This document shows positions 7,137 to 13,341 of a stretch of 13,341 nt of DNA, piece by piece; the stretch's first letter is position 1, and each line of letters opens with the position of its first letter. The translations under genes and the position numbers were made by a program. The notes beneath the pieces were generated by a model. That model saw only the letters and a program-made list of their open reading frames with translations. It was not told the DNA's origin and ran no database searches. Source of the DNA: CAZJHD01 sp964545855 (GTDB taxonomy: Bacteria; Planctomycetota; UBA1135; JACQFD01); contig CAZJHD010000092.1 in the NCBI GenBank assembly GCA_964545855.1, forward strand, positions 1 to 13,341, written 5' to 3'.

Positions 7137-7273
7137 GGCGCCGGAGACCGCCGAAGTTCGCGCGCATTCCTCGGGGCCTCGGCCCCTCCATGGATCCGGC
7201 GCGGGTGTCGGCGCATGCGCGCCTCCGGTATTCTCCCGGGTCCGATCGACTCGAGACCGACCCGCAGAGACTC
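7137..7273. promoter_or_regulatory. Divergent intergenic region with possible promoter of the acyl-CoA operon
   Basis: This gap separates the SRPBCC gene from the six-gene block. TATTCT at 7229-7234 is the best -10-like box on the plus strand; it would give a leader of about 33 bases before the thiolase ATG at 7274. No good -35 lies upstream, so an activator-dependent promoter or a non-sigma70 promoter is possible. I see no recognisable operator or riboswitch. Confidence 0.3.
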
Positions 7274-8458
7274 ATGCCCGAAGCCGTCCTCGTCAGCGCC
7301 TGCCGTACTCCCATCGCGAGGTTCCAAGGAGCCTTCGCCTCGCTCCGCGCGCCGGAGCTCGGGGCGATCGCCGTGAAGGAGGCGATCCTCCGCGCGGGGA
7401 TCGATCCGAAGGACGTGGAGGAGGTGATCCTCGGAAACGTCCTCCAGGCGGGCGTCGGCCAGAACCCGGCGCGTCAGGCGGCGCGTGCCGCCGGCGTGCC
7501 CGACGCCGTGGGCTCCGTCACGATCAACAAGGTCTGCGGCTCCGGCTTGAAGGCCGTGATGCTCGCCGCGCAGGCGATCCGCGCCGGCGACGCCGAGTGC
7601 ATCGTCGCCGGCGGCATGGAGTCGATGACGAACGCGCCCTACCTCGTGCCCTCGGCGCGCGCGGGCGCGCGGCTCGGCCACGCGCAGCTCGTCGACGCGA
7701 TGGTCCACGACGGCCTCTGGGACGTCTCCAACGACTTCCACATGGGCGAGACGGGCGAGCTCGCGGCGGAGAAGCACGCCGTCTCGCGCGAGGACCAGGA
7801 CCGCTTCGCCGCCGAGTCGCACCGGCGCGCCGTCGCCGCGATCGAGGCGAAGCACTTCGAGCGGGAGATCGTCCCGGTCTCGATCCCGCAGCGGAAGGGC
7901 GCCCCGATCGTCGTGACGCGCGACGAAGGACCGCGCGCCGAGACCACCTTCGAGAGCCTCACGAAGCTGCGGCCCGCCTTCCGCAAGGAAAAGGGCACCG
8001 TCACGGCGGGGAACGCCTCGTCGATCAACGACGGTGCCGCGGCGCTCGTCGTCATGAGCGAGGCGAAGGCGAAGGCGCTCGGCAAGAAGCCGCTGGCGCG
8101 CATCACCGGCTACGCGACCGGTGGCCTCGCTCCCGAGTGGGTGATGATGGCCCCGGAGATCGCCATCGGGAACCTGTGCAAGAAGACCGGGTGCTCGGTC
8201 GACTCCTTCGAGCTGATCGAGATCAACGAGGCCTTCTCCGCGGCGGCCGTCGCGCTGCGCAAGGTGCTGAGACTCGACCCGGAGCGCGTGAACGTGCGCG
8301 GCGGCGCCGTGGCTCTCGGCCACCCGATCGGAGCCTCCGGTGCGCGCATCCTCGTGACGCTCCTCCATGCGCTCCAGGACTCCGGGAAGAAGCGAGGCCT
8401 CGCGTCTCTCTGTCTCGGTGGCGGCAACGCCGTGGCGCTCTCCGTCGAGCGCTCCTGA
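7274..8458 (+). CDS. Acetyl-CoA C-acetyltransferase (thiolase)
   Basis: The 394-residue enzyme is a full-length thiolase of the acetoacetyl-CoA type. It carries the acyl-accepting Cys88 in NKVCGSGLKAV, the INEAFSA motif near residue 318, His350 in ALGHPIGASG and the second catalytic Cys380 in SLCLGGGNAVAL. Positions agree with the classic Zoogloea enzyme to within a residue or two. It cleaves acetoacetyl-CoA with CoA to two acetyl-CoA, or runs in reverse for biosynthesis. The ATG at 7274 is chosen over an in-frame ATG at 7190, because MPEAVLVSACRTP is the normal family start and the extra 28 residues look like promoter sequence read through. It is first in a block of co-directional acyl-CoA genes; the next gene starts 11 bases after its stop. 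Confidence 0.95.
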   Translation: MPEAVLVSACRTPIARFQGAFASLRAPELGAIAVKEAILRAGIDPKDVEEVILGNVLQAGVGQNPARQAARAAGVPDAVGSVTINKVCGSGLKAVMLAAQAIRAGDAECIVAGGMESMTNAPYLVPSARAGARLGHAQLVDAMVHDGLWDVSNDFHMGETGELAAEKHAVSREDQDRFAAESHRRAVAAIEAKHFEREIVPVSIPQRKGAPIVVTRDEGPRAETTFESLTKLRPAFRKEKGTVTAGNASSINDGAAALVVMSEAKAKALGKKPLARITGYATGGLAPEWVMMAPEIAIGNLCKKTGCSVDSFELIEINEAFSAAAVALRKVLRLDPERVNVRGGAVALGHPIGASGARILVTLLHALQDSGKKRGLASLCLGGGNAVALSVERS

Positions 8459-8460
8459 GG
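8457..8460 (+). promoter_or_regulatory. Ribosome-binding site of the 3-hydroxybutyryl-CoA dehydrogenase gene
   Basis: GAGG overlaps the TGA stop of the thiolase gene and lies 9 bases before the ATG at 8470. It supports that start and tight coupling of the two genes. Confidence 0.5.
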
Positions 8461-8469
8461 CCGCGGCCC

Positions 8470-9336
8470 ATGACGCTCCAGAGGATCGCCGTCGTGGGGG
8501 CCGGCCAGATGGGCGCCGGCATCGCCCAGGTCTTCGCCGCGAAGGGCCTCGCCGTCGCGATGATCGACGCCAAGGAAGAGTTCGTGGAGCGCGGCCACGG
8601 CGCGATCCGCTCGTCGCTCGCGCGCATCGTGAAGAAGGGCGCCCTCACGCAGGAGGACGCCGACGCAGCGCTCGGGCGCGTGCGCGGCACGACGAAGCTG
8701 GAGGGGGCGCGCGACGCGGAGCTCGTGATCGAGGCGATCACGGAGAACGAGGCCGTGAAGCGCGACGTCTTCGGCAAGCTCGATGCGATCGCGCCGAAGG
8801 AGGCGATCCTCGCGTCCAACACGTCGTCGATCTCGATCACGGTGCTGGGTGCGGCGACGAAGCGCGCCGATCGCGTGATCGGCATGCACTTCATGAACCC
8901 CGTGCCGGTCATGCAGCTCGTGGAGGTGATCCGCGGGCAGGAGACCAGCGACGCGACGACGGCGACGGTCGTGGCGGCGACGGAGCAGCTCGGAAAGACT
9001 CCCGTCGAGGCGCGCGACTACCCCGGATTCGTGAGCAACCGCGTGCTCATGCCGATGATCAACGAGGCGGTCTTCGCCCTGATGGAGGGCGTCGCCTCGC
9101 GCGATGGCATCGACGCGGTGATGAAGCTCGGCATGAACCACCCGCTCGGGCCCCTCGCCCTCGCCGACCTGATCGGCCTCGACACCTGCCTCGCGATCCT
9201 CGAGGTCCTGCACGAGGGATTCGGGGACCCGAAGTACCGCCCCTGTCCGCTGCTGAAGCGGATGGTCGCCGCCGGCCTTCTCGGCCGGAAGAGCGGCCGG
9301 GGCTTCTACGACTACGCCGCCAGCGCCCCTCGCTGA
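8470..9336 (+). CDS. 3-hydroxybutyryl-CoA dehydrogenase
   Basis: The 288-residue protein has the normal length of a single-function Hbd. An N-terminal Rossmann fold binds NAD(P) through VGAGQMGAGIAQ (9-20). Catalytic residues of the family are in place: Ser119 in SNTSS, His140 in GMHFMNPVPVM, Glu152 and Asn190 in PGFVSNRVL. The C-terminal dimerisation domain ends with GRKSGRGFYDY (272-282). It oxidises 3-hydroxybutyryl-CoA to acetoacetyl-CoA, the substrate of the thiolase encoded just upstream. The open frame runs far upstream through the thiolase gene in another frame; the ATG at 8470 is chosen from the family start and the GAGG ahead of it. The acyl-CoA dehydrogenase gene follows after 16 bases. 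Confidence 0.95.
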   Translation: MTLQRIAVVGAGQMGAGIAQVFAAKGLAVAMIDAKEEFVERGHGAIRSSLARIVKKGALTQEDADAALGRVRGTTKLEGARDAELVIEAITENEAVKRDVFGKLDAIAPKEAILASNTSSISITVLGAATKRADRVIGMHFMNPVPVMQLVEVIRGQETSDATTATVVAATEQLGKTPVEARDYPGFVSNRVLMPMINEAVFALMEGVASRDGIDAVMKLGMNHPLGPLALADLIGLDTCLAILEVLHEGFGDPKYRPCPLLKRMVAAGLLGRKSGRGFYDYAASAPR

Positions 9337-9352
9337 CCCGCGCTCCCCGACG

Positions 9353-10519
9353 ATGACGACGACACCCCAGACGCTGCCTTCCTTCGAGATCTCCGAGGAG
9401 CTCGCACTGCTGCGCGACTCCGTGCGCGAGCTGTGCGAGCGCGAGGTCGCCCCCACGGCGGCGAAGCGCGATGCCGAGCACGCATTCCCCGGCGAGGTGA
9501 TGAAGGTTCTCGCGGAGAACGACCTCCTGGGGATGGTGATCCCCGAGGAGTACGGCGGGACCAACATCGGCAACGTGGCGCTCGCGATGGTCCTCGAGGA
9601 GGTGAACGCCGCCGACGCGTCCGTCGGGGTCACCCTCTCGGTGCACAACTCCCTCTGCGCCTCGCCCATCAAGCGATTCGGATCCGACGACTTGAAGAAG
9701 CGCTACCTGCCGCGCCTCGCCAAGGGCGAGCTCCTCGGCGCCTACGCCCTCACGGAGCCCGAGGCCGGGAGCGATTCGGCGAACCTCCGGCTCAAGGCGG
9801 AGAAGCGCGGCGACAAGTGGGTGCTGAACGGCACGAAGATCTGGATCACCACCGGCGACCACGCGGGCATCGTGATCGTCTTCGCGCGCACCGACGCCAA
9901 GCTGCCGAAGGCGAAGGGCATCACGGCCTTCGTCGTGGAGACGGGCTGGAAGGGATTCCGCGTCGGGAAGCGCGAGGAGAAGTGCGGGCTGCGCGGCTCG
10001 TCGACGGTGGAGATCCACCTGGACGACGTGGAAGTGCCCGACGCGAACCGGCTCGGCGATCTGAACCGCGGCTTCAAGGTCGCCATGGACACGCTCGACG
10101 GAGGCCGCATCGGGATCGCGGCGCAGGCCGTCGGGATCCACCGCGCGTGCCTCGAGGCCTCCGTCAAGTACGCCAAGGAGCGCGAGCAGTTCGACCGCCC
10201 CATCGCGGAGTTCCAGGCGGTGCAGTGGAAGATCGCCGACATGGCGACCGACCTGGAGGCATCGCGCCTCCTCACGCACCGCGCGGCTTGGCTCCGCGAC
10301 CGCAGCGAGCCCTGCACCCGCGAGGCGGCGATGGCGAAGAGCTTCGCGTCGCGCGCCGCGAACCGCGCCGCCGACGAGGCCGTGCAGATCCACGGCGGCG
10401 CCGGCTACACGAAGGAGTTCCCCGTGGAGCGCTACTTCCGCGACGCACGCATCACGGAGATCTACGAGGGCGCGACGGACATCCAGCGTCTCGTGATCGC
10501 CCGCAGCTACCTGCGCTGA
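9353..10519 (+). CDS. Short-chain acyl-CoA dehydrogenase (butyryl-CoA dehydrogenase-like)
   Basis: The 388-residue flavoprotein has all three acyl-CoA dehydrogenase domains. The N-terminal helices cover about 12-125, the FAD/substrate signature is YALTEPEAGSDSANL (131-145) followed by WITTG (164-168), and the C-terminal helical domain holds REQFDRPIAEFQAVQ (277-291), QIHGGAGYTKEFPVERYFRDARI (345-367) and the catalytic base Glu372 in IYEGATDIQ. That position of the base is typical of short-chain and butyryl-CoA dehydrogenases; isovaleryl-CoA dehydrogenases carry it elsewhere. It would oxidise butyryl-CoA to crotonyl-CoA and pass electrons to an ETF, whose genes are not in the window. Chain-length preference is inferred from context and similarity. 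No clear ribosome-binding site precedes the ATG; translational coupling to the gene before is likely. Confidence 0.93.
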   Translation: MTTTPQTLPSFEISEELALLRDSVRELCEREVAPTAAKRDAEHAFPGEVMKVLAENDLLGMVIPEEYGGTNIGNVALAMVLEEVNAADASVGVTLSVHNSLCASPIKRFGSDDLKKRYLPRLAKGELLGAYALTEPEAGSDSANLRLKAEKRGDKWVLNGTKIWITTGDHAGIVIVFARTDAKLPKAKGITAFVVETGWKGFRVGKREEKCGLRGSSTVEIHLDDVEVPDANRLGDLNRGFKVAMDTLDGGRIGIAAQAVGIHRACLEASVKYAKEREQFDRPIAEFQAVQWKIADMATDLEASRLLTHRAAWLRDRSEPCTREAAMAKSFASRAANRAADEAVQIHGGAGYTKEFPVERYFRDARITEIYEGATDIQRLVIARSYLR

Positions 10520-10548
10520 CGCTCCCGGAGTCGGCGACGCCTGCGCGT

Positions 10549-10553
10549 GGAGA
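10549..10553 (+). promoter_or_regulatory. Ribosome-binding site of the DUF4287 fusion gene
   Basis: GGAGA lies 6 bases before the ATG at 10560 and fixes that start. Confidence 0.55.
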
Positions 10554-10559
10554 CCGTCC

Positions 10560-11384
10560 ATGCCCCGAGCCCGCTCGTCCCCCTACTCCCTCCACCCGGC
10601 CTACGCCTTGGAGGCGGCCGCGGTCCGCAACATCGCGGAGCGAACCGGGAAGCCGTTCGACGCCTGGGTGGCCCTCGTGAAGCGCGACGGGCCCAAGTCG
10701 GAGAACGACCGCCGCCGCTGGCTCATGGACACCCACAAGGTCTCGACGAACTACGCGTGGTGGATCGTCGAGCGAGCCGCGGGGCGCGGCGCCGCCGGGC
10801 AGTACGACCCGGTGGCCCTCGTCGAGGCGCAGTACGCGGGGCCACGCGGCGCGATGCGCCCCGTGTACGACAAGCTCCTCGAGCTCGGACTCGGGCTCGG
10901 CGCCGACGTGAAGGCGTGTCCGTGCCAGACGATGGTGCCGCTCTACCGGAAGCACGTCTTCGCCGAGATCCACCCGGCGACCAAGGATCGGATCGACCTG
11001 CGGCTCGTCCTCGGGGACGCGAAGGAGGAGATTCGGCTTCGGAGGCTGAAGGGTCGCCCCGTGGGGGACCGCGCGAGCCACGTGGTCTCGTTGCAGTCGC
11101 CGGCGGACGTGGACGACCGCGTCGCGGGGTGGCTGCGCGCCGCCTACGAGCACGGCGCCGTGAAGCAGTCGCGGGTGCCCAAGGGGCCCGTGAAGGTCCC
11201 CCCCGATCTGGCGAAGGCGCTCGCGGCCTCGGCCAAGGCGATGGCCACCTACTCGACGCTCACTCCGCGCATGCAGGCCGACTGGACGGAGTGGATCGTG
11301 CAGGCGGTGAAGCCCGAGACCCGCGCGAAGCGCGTCGGCCAGGCCGTCGAGAAGCTCGCGGCCGGCAAGAAGCGGATGTACTGA
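10560..11384 (+). CDS. DUF4287-DUF5655-OmdA (YdeI-like) fusion protein, function unknown
   Basis: Three modules are visible in 274 residues. Residues 20-72 match DUF4287 (NIAERTGKPFDAWVALV, then THKVSTNYAWWIV). Residues 84-200 match DUF5655 (AMRPVYDKLLELG, DVKACPCQTMVPLYRKHVFAEIHP and the DRIDLRLVLGD segment). Residues 212-271 match the YdeI/OmpD-associated (OmdA) domain: VPPDLAKAL, TPRMQADW, ETRAKRVGQAVEKLAAGKK. DUF4287 and DUF5655 often occur together and are thought of as DNA- or nucleotide-related only by weak arguments; YdeI has been linked to bacteriocin tolerance in other bacteria. No catalytic residue set is obvious and no signal peptide or membrane segment is seen. It sits within the acyl-CoA block, 40 bases after the dehydrogenase and 64 before the meaB-like gene, so it may simply be a passenger or a chaperone-like accessory. 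Confidence 0.8.
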   Translation: MPRARSSPYSLHPAYALEAAAVRNIAERTGKPFDAWVALVKRDGPKSENDRRRWLMDTHKVSTNYAWWIVERAAGRGAAGQYDPVALVEAQYAGPRGAMRPVYDKLLELGLGLGADVKACPCQTMVPLYRKHVFAEIHPATKDRIDLRLVLGDAKEEIRLRRLKGRPVGDRASHVVSLQSPADVDDRVAGWLRAAYEHGAVKQSRVPKGPVKVPPDLAKALAASAKAMATYSTLTPRMQADWTEWIVQAVKPETRAKRVGQAVEKLAAGKKRMY

Positions 11385-11448
11385 GGGAGCGGCGCCTCCG
11401 GGATCGGCCCGTGCGCCGCCCGGAACGGCGCGGCAAGCTGCCCGACGC

Positions 11449-12441
11449 ATGCCCACCCTCCTCGACCGTTTCCTCGCCGGCGACCGCGGCGCGCTCGCGC
11501 GGCTGATCACGCGCGCCGAGGAGCGCGCCCCGGAGTTCGTGGACGCGATGGCCTCGCTCCACGCGCGCACGGGTCGCGCCCATCGGCTCGGCGTCACGGG
11601 TCCGCCGGGCGCCGGGAAGTCGACGCTCGTCGATGGGCTCGTCGCCGCCCTGCGCGCGAGGAAGGAGCGAGTCGCGGTGATCGCCGTGGATCCCACGAGC
11701 CCCTTCTCGGGCGGCGCGCTCCTCGGCGACCGCATCCGCATGCGCTCGACGGAGGAGGACGCCGACGTCTTCGTCCGTTCCATGGCGACGCGGGGATCGC
11801 TCGGCGGTCTCGCGCGCGCGTCCGTCGACGCCGCCGACCTGCTCGACGCCTTCGGCTATGGCCGCGTGCTGCTGGAGACGGTCGGTGTCGGCCAGGCCGA
11901 GTTCGACGTCGTGTCGGCGAGCGACACGGTGATCGTCGTGCTCTACCCGGGCGGCGGCGACGGCGTGCAGGCGATGAAGGCCGGGCTCATGGAGATCGCC
12001 GACGTCTTCGTCGCGAACAAGGCCGACCAGCCGGGCGTCGACCGACTCGTCGACGACGTGCAGCAGATGCTGGAGATCCGCGGTCCCCGCGACGGGTGGA
12101 CGCCGCCGGTCGTGCAGGTGGTCGCGAGCGAGCGGCGCGGCATCGCGGAGCTCGTGGCGGCGGTCGAGTCGCACCGCGCGCACCGCGACGCGACGGGCGG
12201 CCTCGCCGCGCGCCGACGCGACCGCCGGCTCCAGCAGGTGCGCCACCTCGTGGAGGAAGACGTGCGGTCGGCTCTCTTCGGCGACGGAGCGTGGCGCCGA
12301 TGGATCGATCGGGAGCTCGAGTCCGCGCGCTCCCCCCACGCGCTCGCAGGGGAGGTGATCGCGCGCCTGCGGGGGTCCCTCGGGGCGCCCGAGAGGGCAG
12401 AATCGCCGAACGGCCCCTCCGGCGCGCCGCCCACTCCATGA
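11449..12441 (+). CDS. MeaB/ArgK-family GTPase, chaperone of a B12-dependent acyl-CoA mutase
   Basis: The 330-residue G3E-type GTPase has the Walker A loop GPPGAGKST (51-59), the switch segment VDPTSPFSGGALLGDRIRM (80-98), ETVGVGQ (143-149, Walker B/switch II region) and the guanine-binding NKAD (190-193). Length is as usual for MeaB. MeaB proteins use GTP to gate loading of adenosylcobalamin into the mutase and to protect it from inactivation. The gene overlaps the mutase large-subunit gene by 4 bases (ATGA), so partner identity is clear. If the mutase is an isobutyryl-CoA mutase, this protein is the counterpart of MeaI, or of the GTPase domain inside fused IcmF. The name ArgK is historical and misleading; no arginine transport role is implied. 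Confidence 0.93.
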   Translation: MPTLLDRFLAGDRGALARLITRAEERAPEFVDAMASLHARTGRAHRLGVTGPPGAGKSTLVDGLVAALRARKERVAVIAVDPTSPFSGGALLGDRIRMRSTEEDADVFVRSMATRGSLGGLARASVDAADLLDAFGYGRVLLETVGVGQAEFDVVSASDTVIVVLYPGGGDGVQAMKAGLMEIADVFVANKADQPGVDRLVDDVQQMLEIRGPRDGWTPPVVQVVASERRGIAELVAAVESHRAHRDATGGLAARRRDRRLQQVRHLVEEDVRSALFGDGAWRRWIDRELESARSPHALAGEVIARLRGSLGAPERAESPNGPSGAPPTP

Positions 12442-13341
12442 CCGACGACACCGCTCGAAAGCTCTCGGAGGCGCGACGCGCCCACGACGCCCGCGTCGCG
12501 AAGGCGAAGTCTCGCGAGGACGCCCAGGAGTTCACGACGCTCTCGGGGGAGCCGCTCGACGTGCTCTACGACCCGACGTCGTCGCCGAGCTCCTCGTCGG
12601 AGCGCTACGCGGCGCAGCTCGGCTATCCCGGCGAGTTCCCCTACACGCGCGGCATCCACCCGAACCTGTATCGCGGGAAGCTCTGGACGATGCGGCAGTT
12701 CGCGGGCTTCGGCACCGCGAAGGACACGAACGAGCGCTACCACTTCCTCCTCGAGCACGGGCAGACGGGGCTCTCGGTCGCCTTCGATTTCCCGACGCTC
12801 ATGGGCTACGACAGCGACCACGCGCGCTCGCGCGGTGAGGTGGGACGCTGCGGAGTCGCGATCTCCTCGCTCGCCGACATGGAGACGCTCTTCGAGGGGA
12901 TCCCGCTCGACAAGGTCTCCACGTCGATGACGATCAACGGCCCGGCGGCGATCGTCTGGGCGTTCTACATCGCCGCCGCCGAGAAGCAGGGCGTGCCGGC
13001 CGACCGGCTCCGCGGAACGATCCAGAACGACATCCTGAAGGAGTTCCAGGCACAGCACGCCTGGCTCGTGCCGCTGGAGCACGGCATCCGCATCGTGGTC
13101 GACACGATGGAGTACGGCGCGAAGCACGTGCCCCACTGGAACACGGTCTCCGTCAGCGGCTACCACATCCGCGAGGCCGGCTCGACGGCGCTGCAGGAGC
13201 TCGCCTTCACGCTCGCCAACGGCTTCGAGTACGTGGAGCGCGGCATCGCGCGCGGCATGTCCGTCGACGAGTTCGCGCCGCGCCTCTCGTTCTTCTGGGA
13301 CGTGCACAACGACTTCTTCGAGGAGATCGCGAAGTTCCGCG
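12438..13341 (+). CDS. B12-dependent acyl-CoA mutase large subunit, isobutyryl-CoA mutase-like (partial, 3' end missing)
   Basis: 301 codons are present and the frame is open to the window edge; a full large subunit is about 520-560 residues. The TIM-barrel marks are RGIHPNLYRGKLWTMRQFAGFG (71-92), GLSVAFDFPTLMGYDSDH (111-128), STSMTIN (161-167), TIQNDILKEF (194-203), SGYHIREAG (240-248) and FAPRLSFFW (279-287). Numbering runs one below Propionibacterium methylmalonyl-CoA mutase: the radical-controlling His244 is His243 here. Tyr89 is replaced by Phe88 and Arg207 by Gln206, the pair found in isobutyryl-CoA mutase (Phe80/Gln198). It therefore probably interconverts isobutyryl-CoA and n-butyryl-CoA; methylmalonyl-CoA mutase is the fallback call, and related pivalyl-CoA mutase activity is not excluded. 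The B12-binding small subunit would be a separate gene downstream. The ATG overlaps the meaB stop. Confidence 0.85.
   Translation, partial: MTDDTARKLSEARRAHDARVAKAKSREDAQEFTTLSGEPLDVLYDPTSSPSSSSERYAAQLGYPGEFPYTRGIHPNLYRGKLWTMRQFAGFGTAKDTNERYHFLLEHGQTGLSVAFDFPTLMGYDSDHARSRGEVGRCGVAISSLADMETLFEGIPLDKVSTSMTINGPAAIVWAFYIAAAEKQGVPADRLRGTIQNDILKEFQAQHAWLVPLEHGIRIVVDTMEYGAKHVPHWNTVSVSGYHIREAGSTALQELAFTLANGFEYVERGIARGMSVDEFAPRLSFFWDVHNDFFEEIAKFR

Noticed and set aside
7095..7167. ATG at 7167 (minus strand) as the SRPBCC start
   Set aside because: It is in a different frame (31 bases from the TTG at 7136), and I see no sign of a frameshift that would join it to the conserved domain.
7190..7273. Upstream ATG start for the thiolase
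   Set aside because: The 28 extra residues have no counterpart in thiolases and cover the likely promoter; the family start is at 7274.
11413..11431. GCGCCG-loop-CGGCGC hairpin between the DUF4287 fusion gene and the meaB-like gene as a terminator
   Set aside because: The 6-base stem has a 7-base loop and no T-tract follows; such short GC hairpins are expected by chance here. It does not convincingly split the operon.
12438..13341. Ethylmalonyl-CoA mutase (MeaA/Ecm) as the identity of the mutase
   Set aside because: That group reads RTYAGHS where this protein reads RQFAGFG, and its other signature segments do not match.

Overview
This is a very GC-rich, gene-dense bacterial chromosomal window. 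The long open frames on every strand and the heavy use of codons ending in G or C fit a GC content near 70%. The gene set suggests an environmental bacterium of the Myxococcota, Acidobacteriota or an allied deltaproteobacterial-type lineage: an FG-GAP propeller protein, a GYF_2-PrsW membrane protein, B12-dependent acyl-CoA mutase genes and short-chain beta-oxidation genes. Sequence alone does not settle the phylum. I see no rRNA, tRNA, CRISPR array, phage or transposase gene.

Left part (1-7136) holds unrelated genes in changing orientations. It opens with an almost perfect 100-bp palindrome (29-128) that looks like a REP/BIME-type mobile repeat. Next come a carbon-nitrogen hydrolase of the omega-amidase/nitrilase kind (284-1078, +) and a class I SAM methyltransferase (1127-1939, +). 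A GYF_2-PrsW intramembrane protease homologue (1943-3115, -) converges on the methyltransferase. A divergent 109-bp gap separates it from a SIS-domain protein of the 6-phospho-3-hexuloisomerase family (3225-3755, +). A secreted protein with 14 FG-GAP/VCBS repeats follows (3769-6081, -), then an SRPBCC/AHSA1-like protein (6243 to about 7136, -).

Right part (7274 to the window end) is one co-directional block of six genes. They encode an acetyl-CoA C-acetyltransferase, a 3-hydroxybutyryl-CoA dehydrogenase, a short-chain acyl-CoA dehydrogenase, a three-domain DUF4287-DUF5655-OmdA protein, a MeaB-type G-protein chaperone, and the large subunit of a B12-dependent acyl-CoA mutase that runs off the edge. 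The last two overlap by 4 bases (ATGA). The mutase would by default be called methylmalonyl-CoA mutase. However, its two substrate-discriminating positions are Phe88 and Gln206, where methylmalonyl-CoA mutase has Tyr89 and Arg207 and isobutyryl-CoA mutase has Phe and Gln.

Read that way the block makes metabolic sense. Isobutyryl-CoA is isomerised to n-butyryl-CoA, oxidised to crotonyl-CoA, hydrated by a crotonase not present here, oxidised to acetoacetyl-CoA and cleaved to two acetyl-CoA. This proposed isobutyrate/valine-carbon to acetyl-CoA operon, with an uncharacterised DUF4287 fusion protein inside it, is the most interesting system in the window. The giant palindrome is the most striking non-coding structure.
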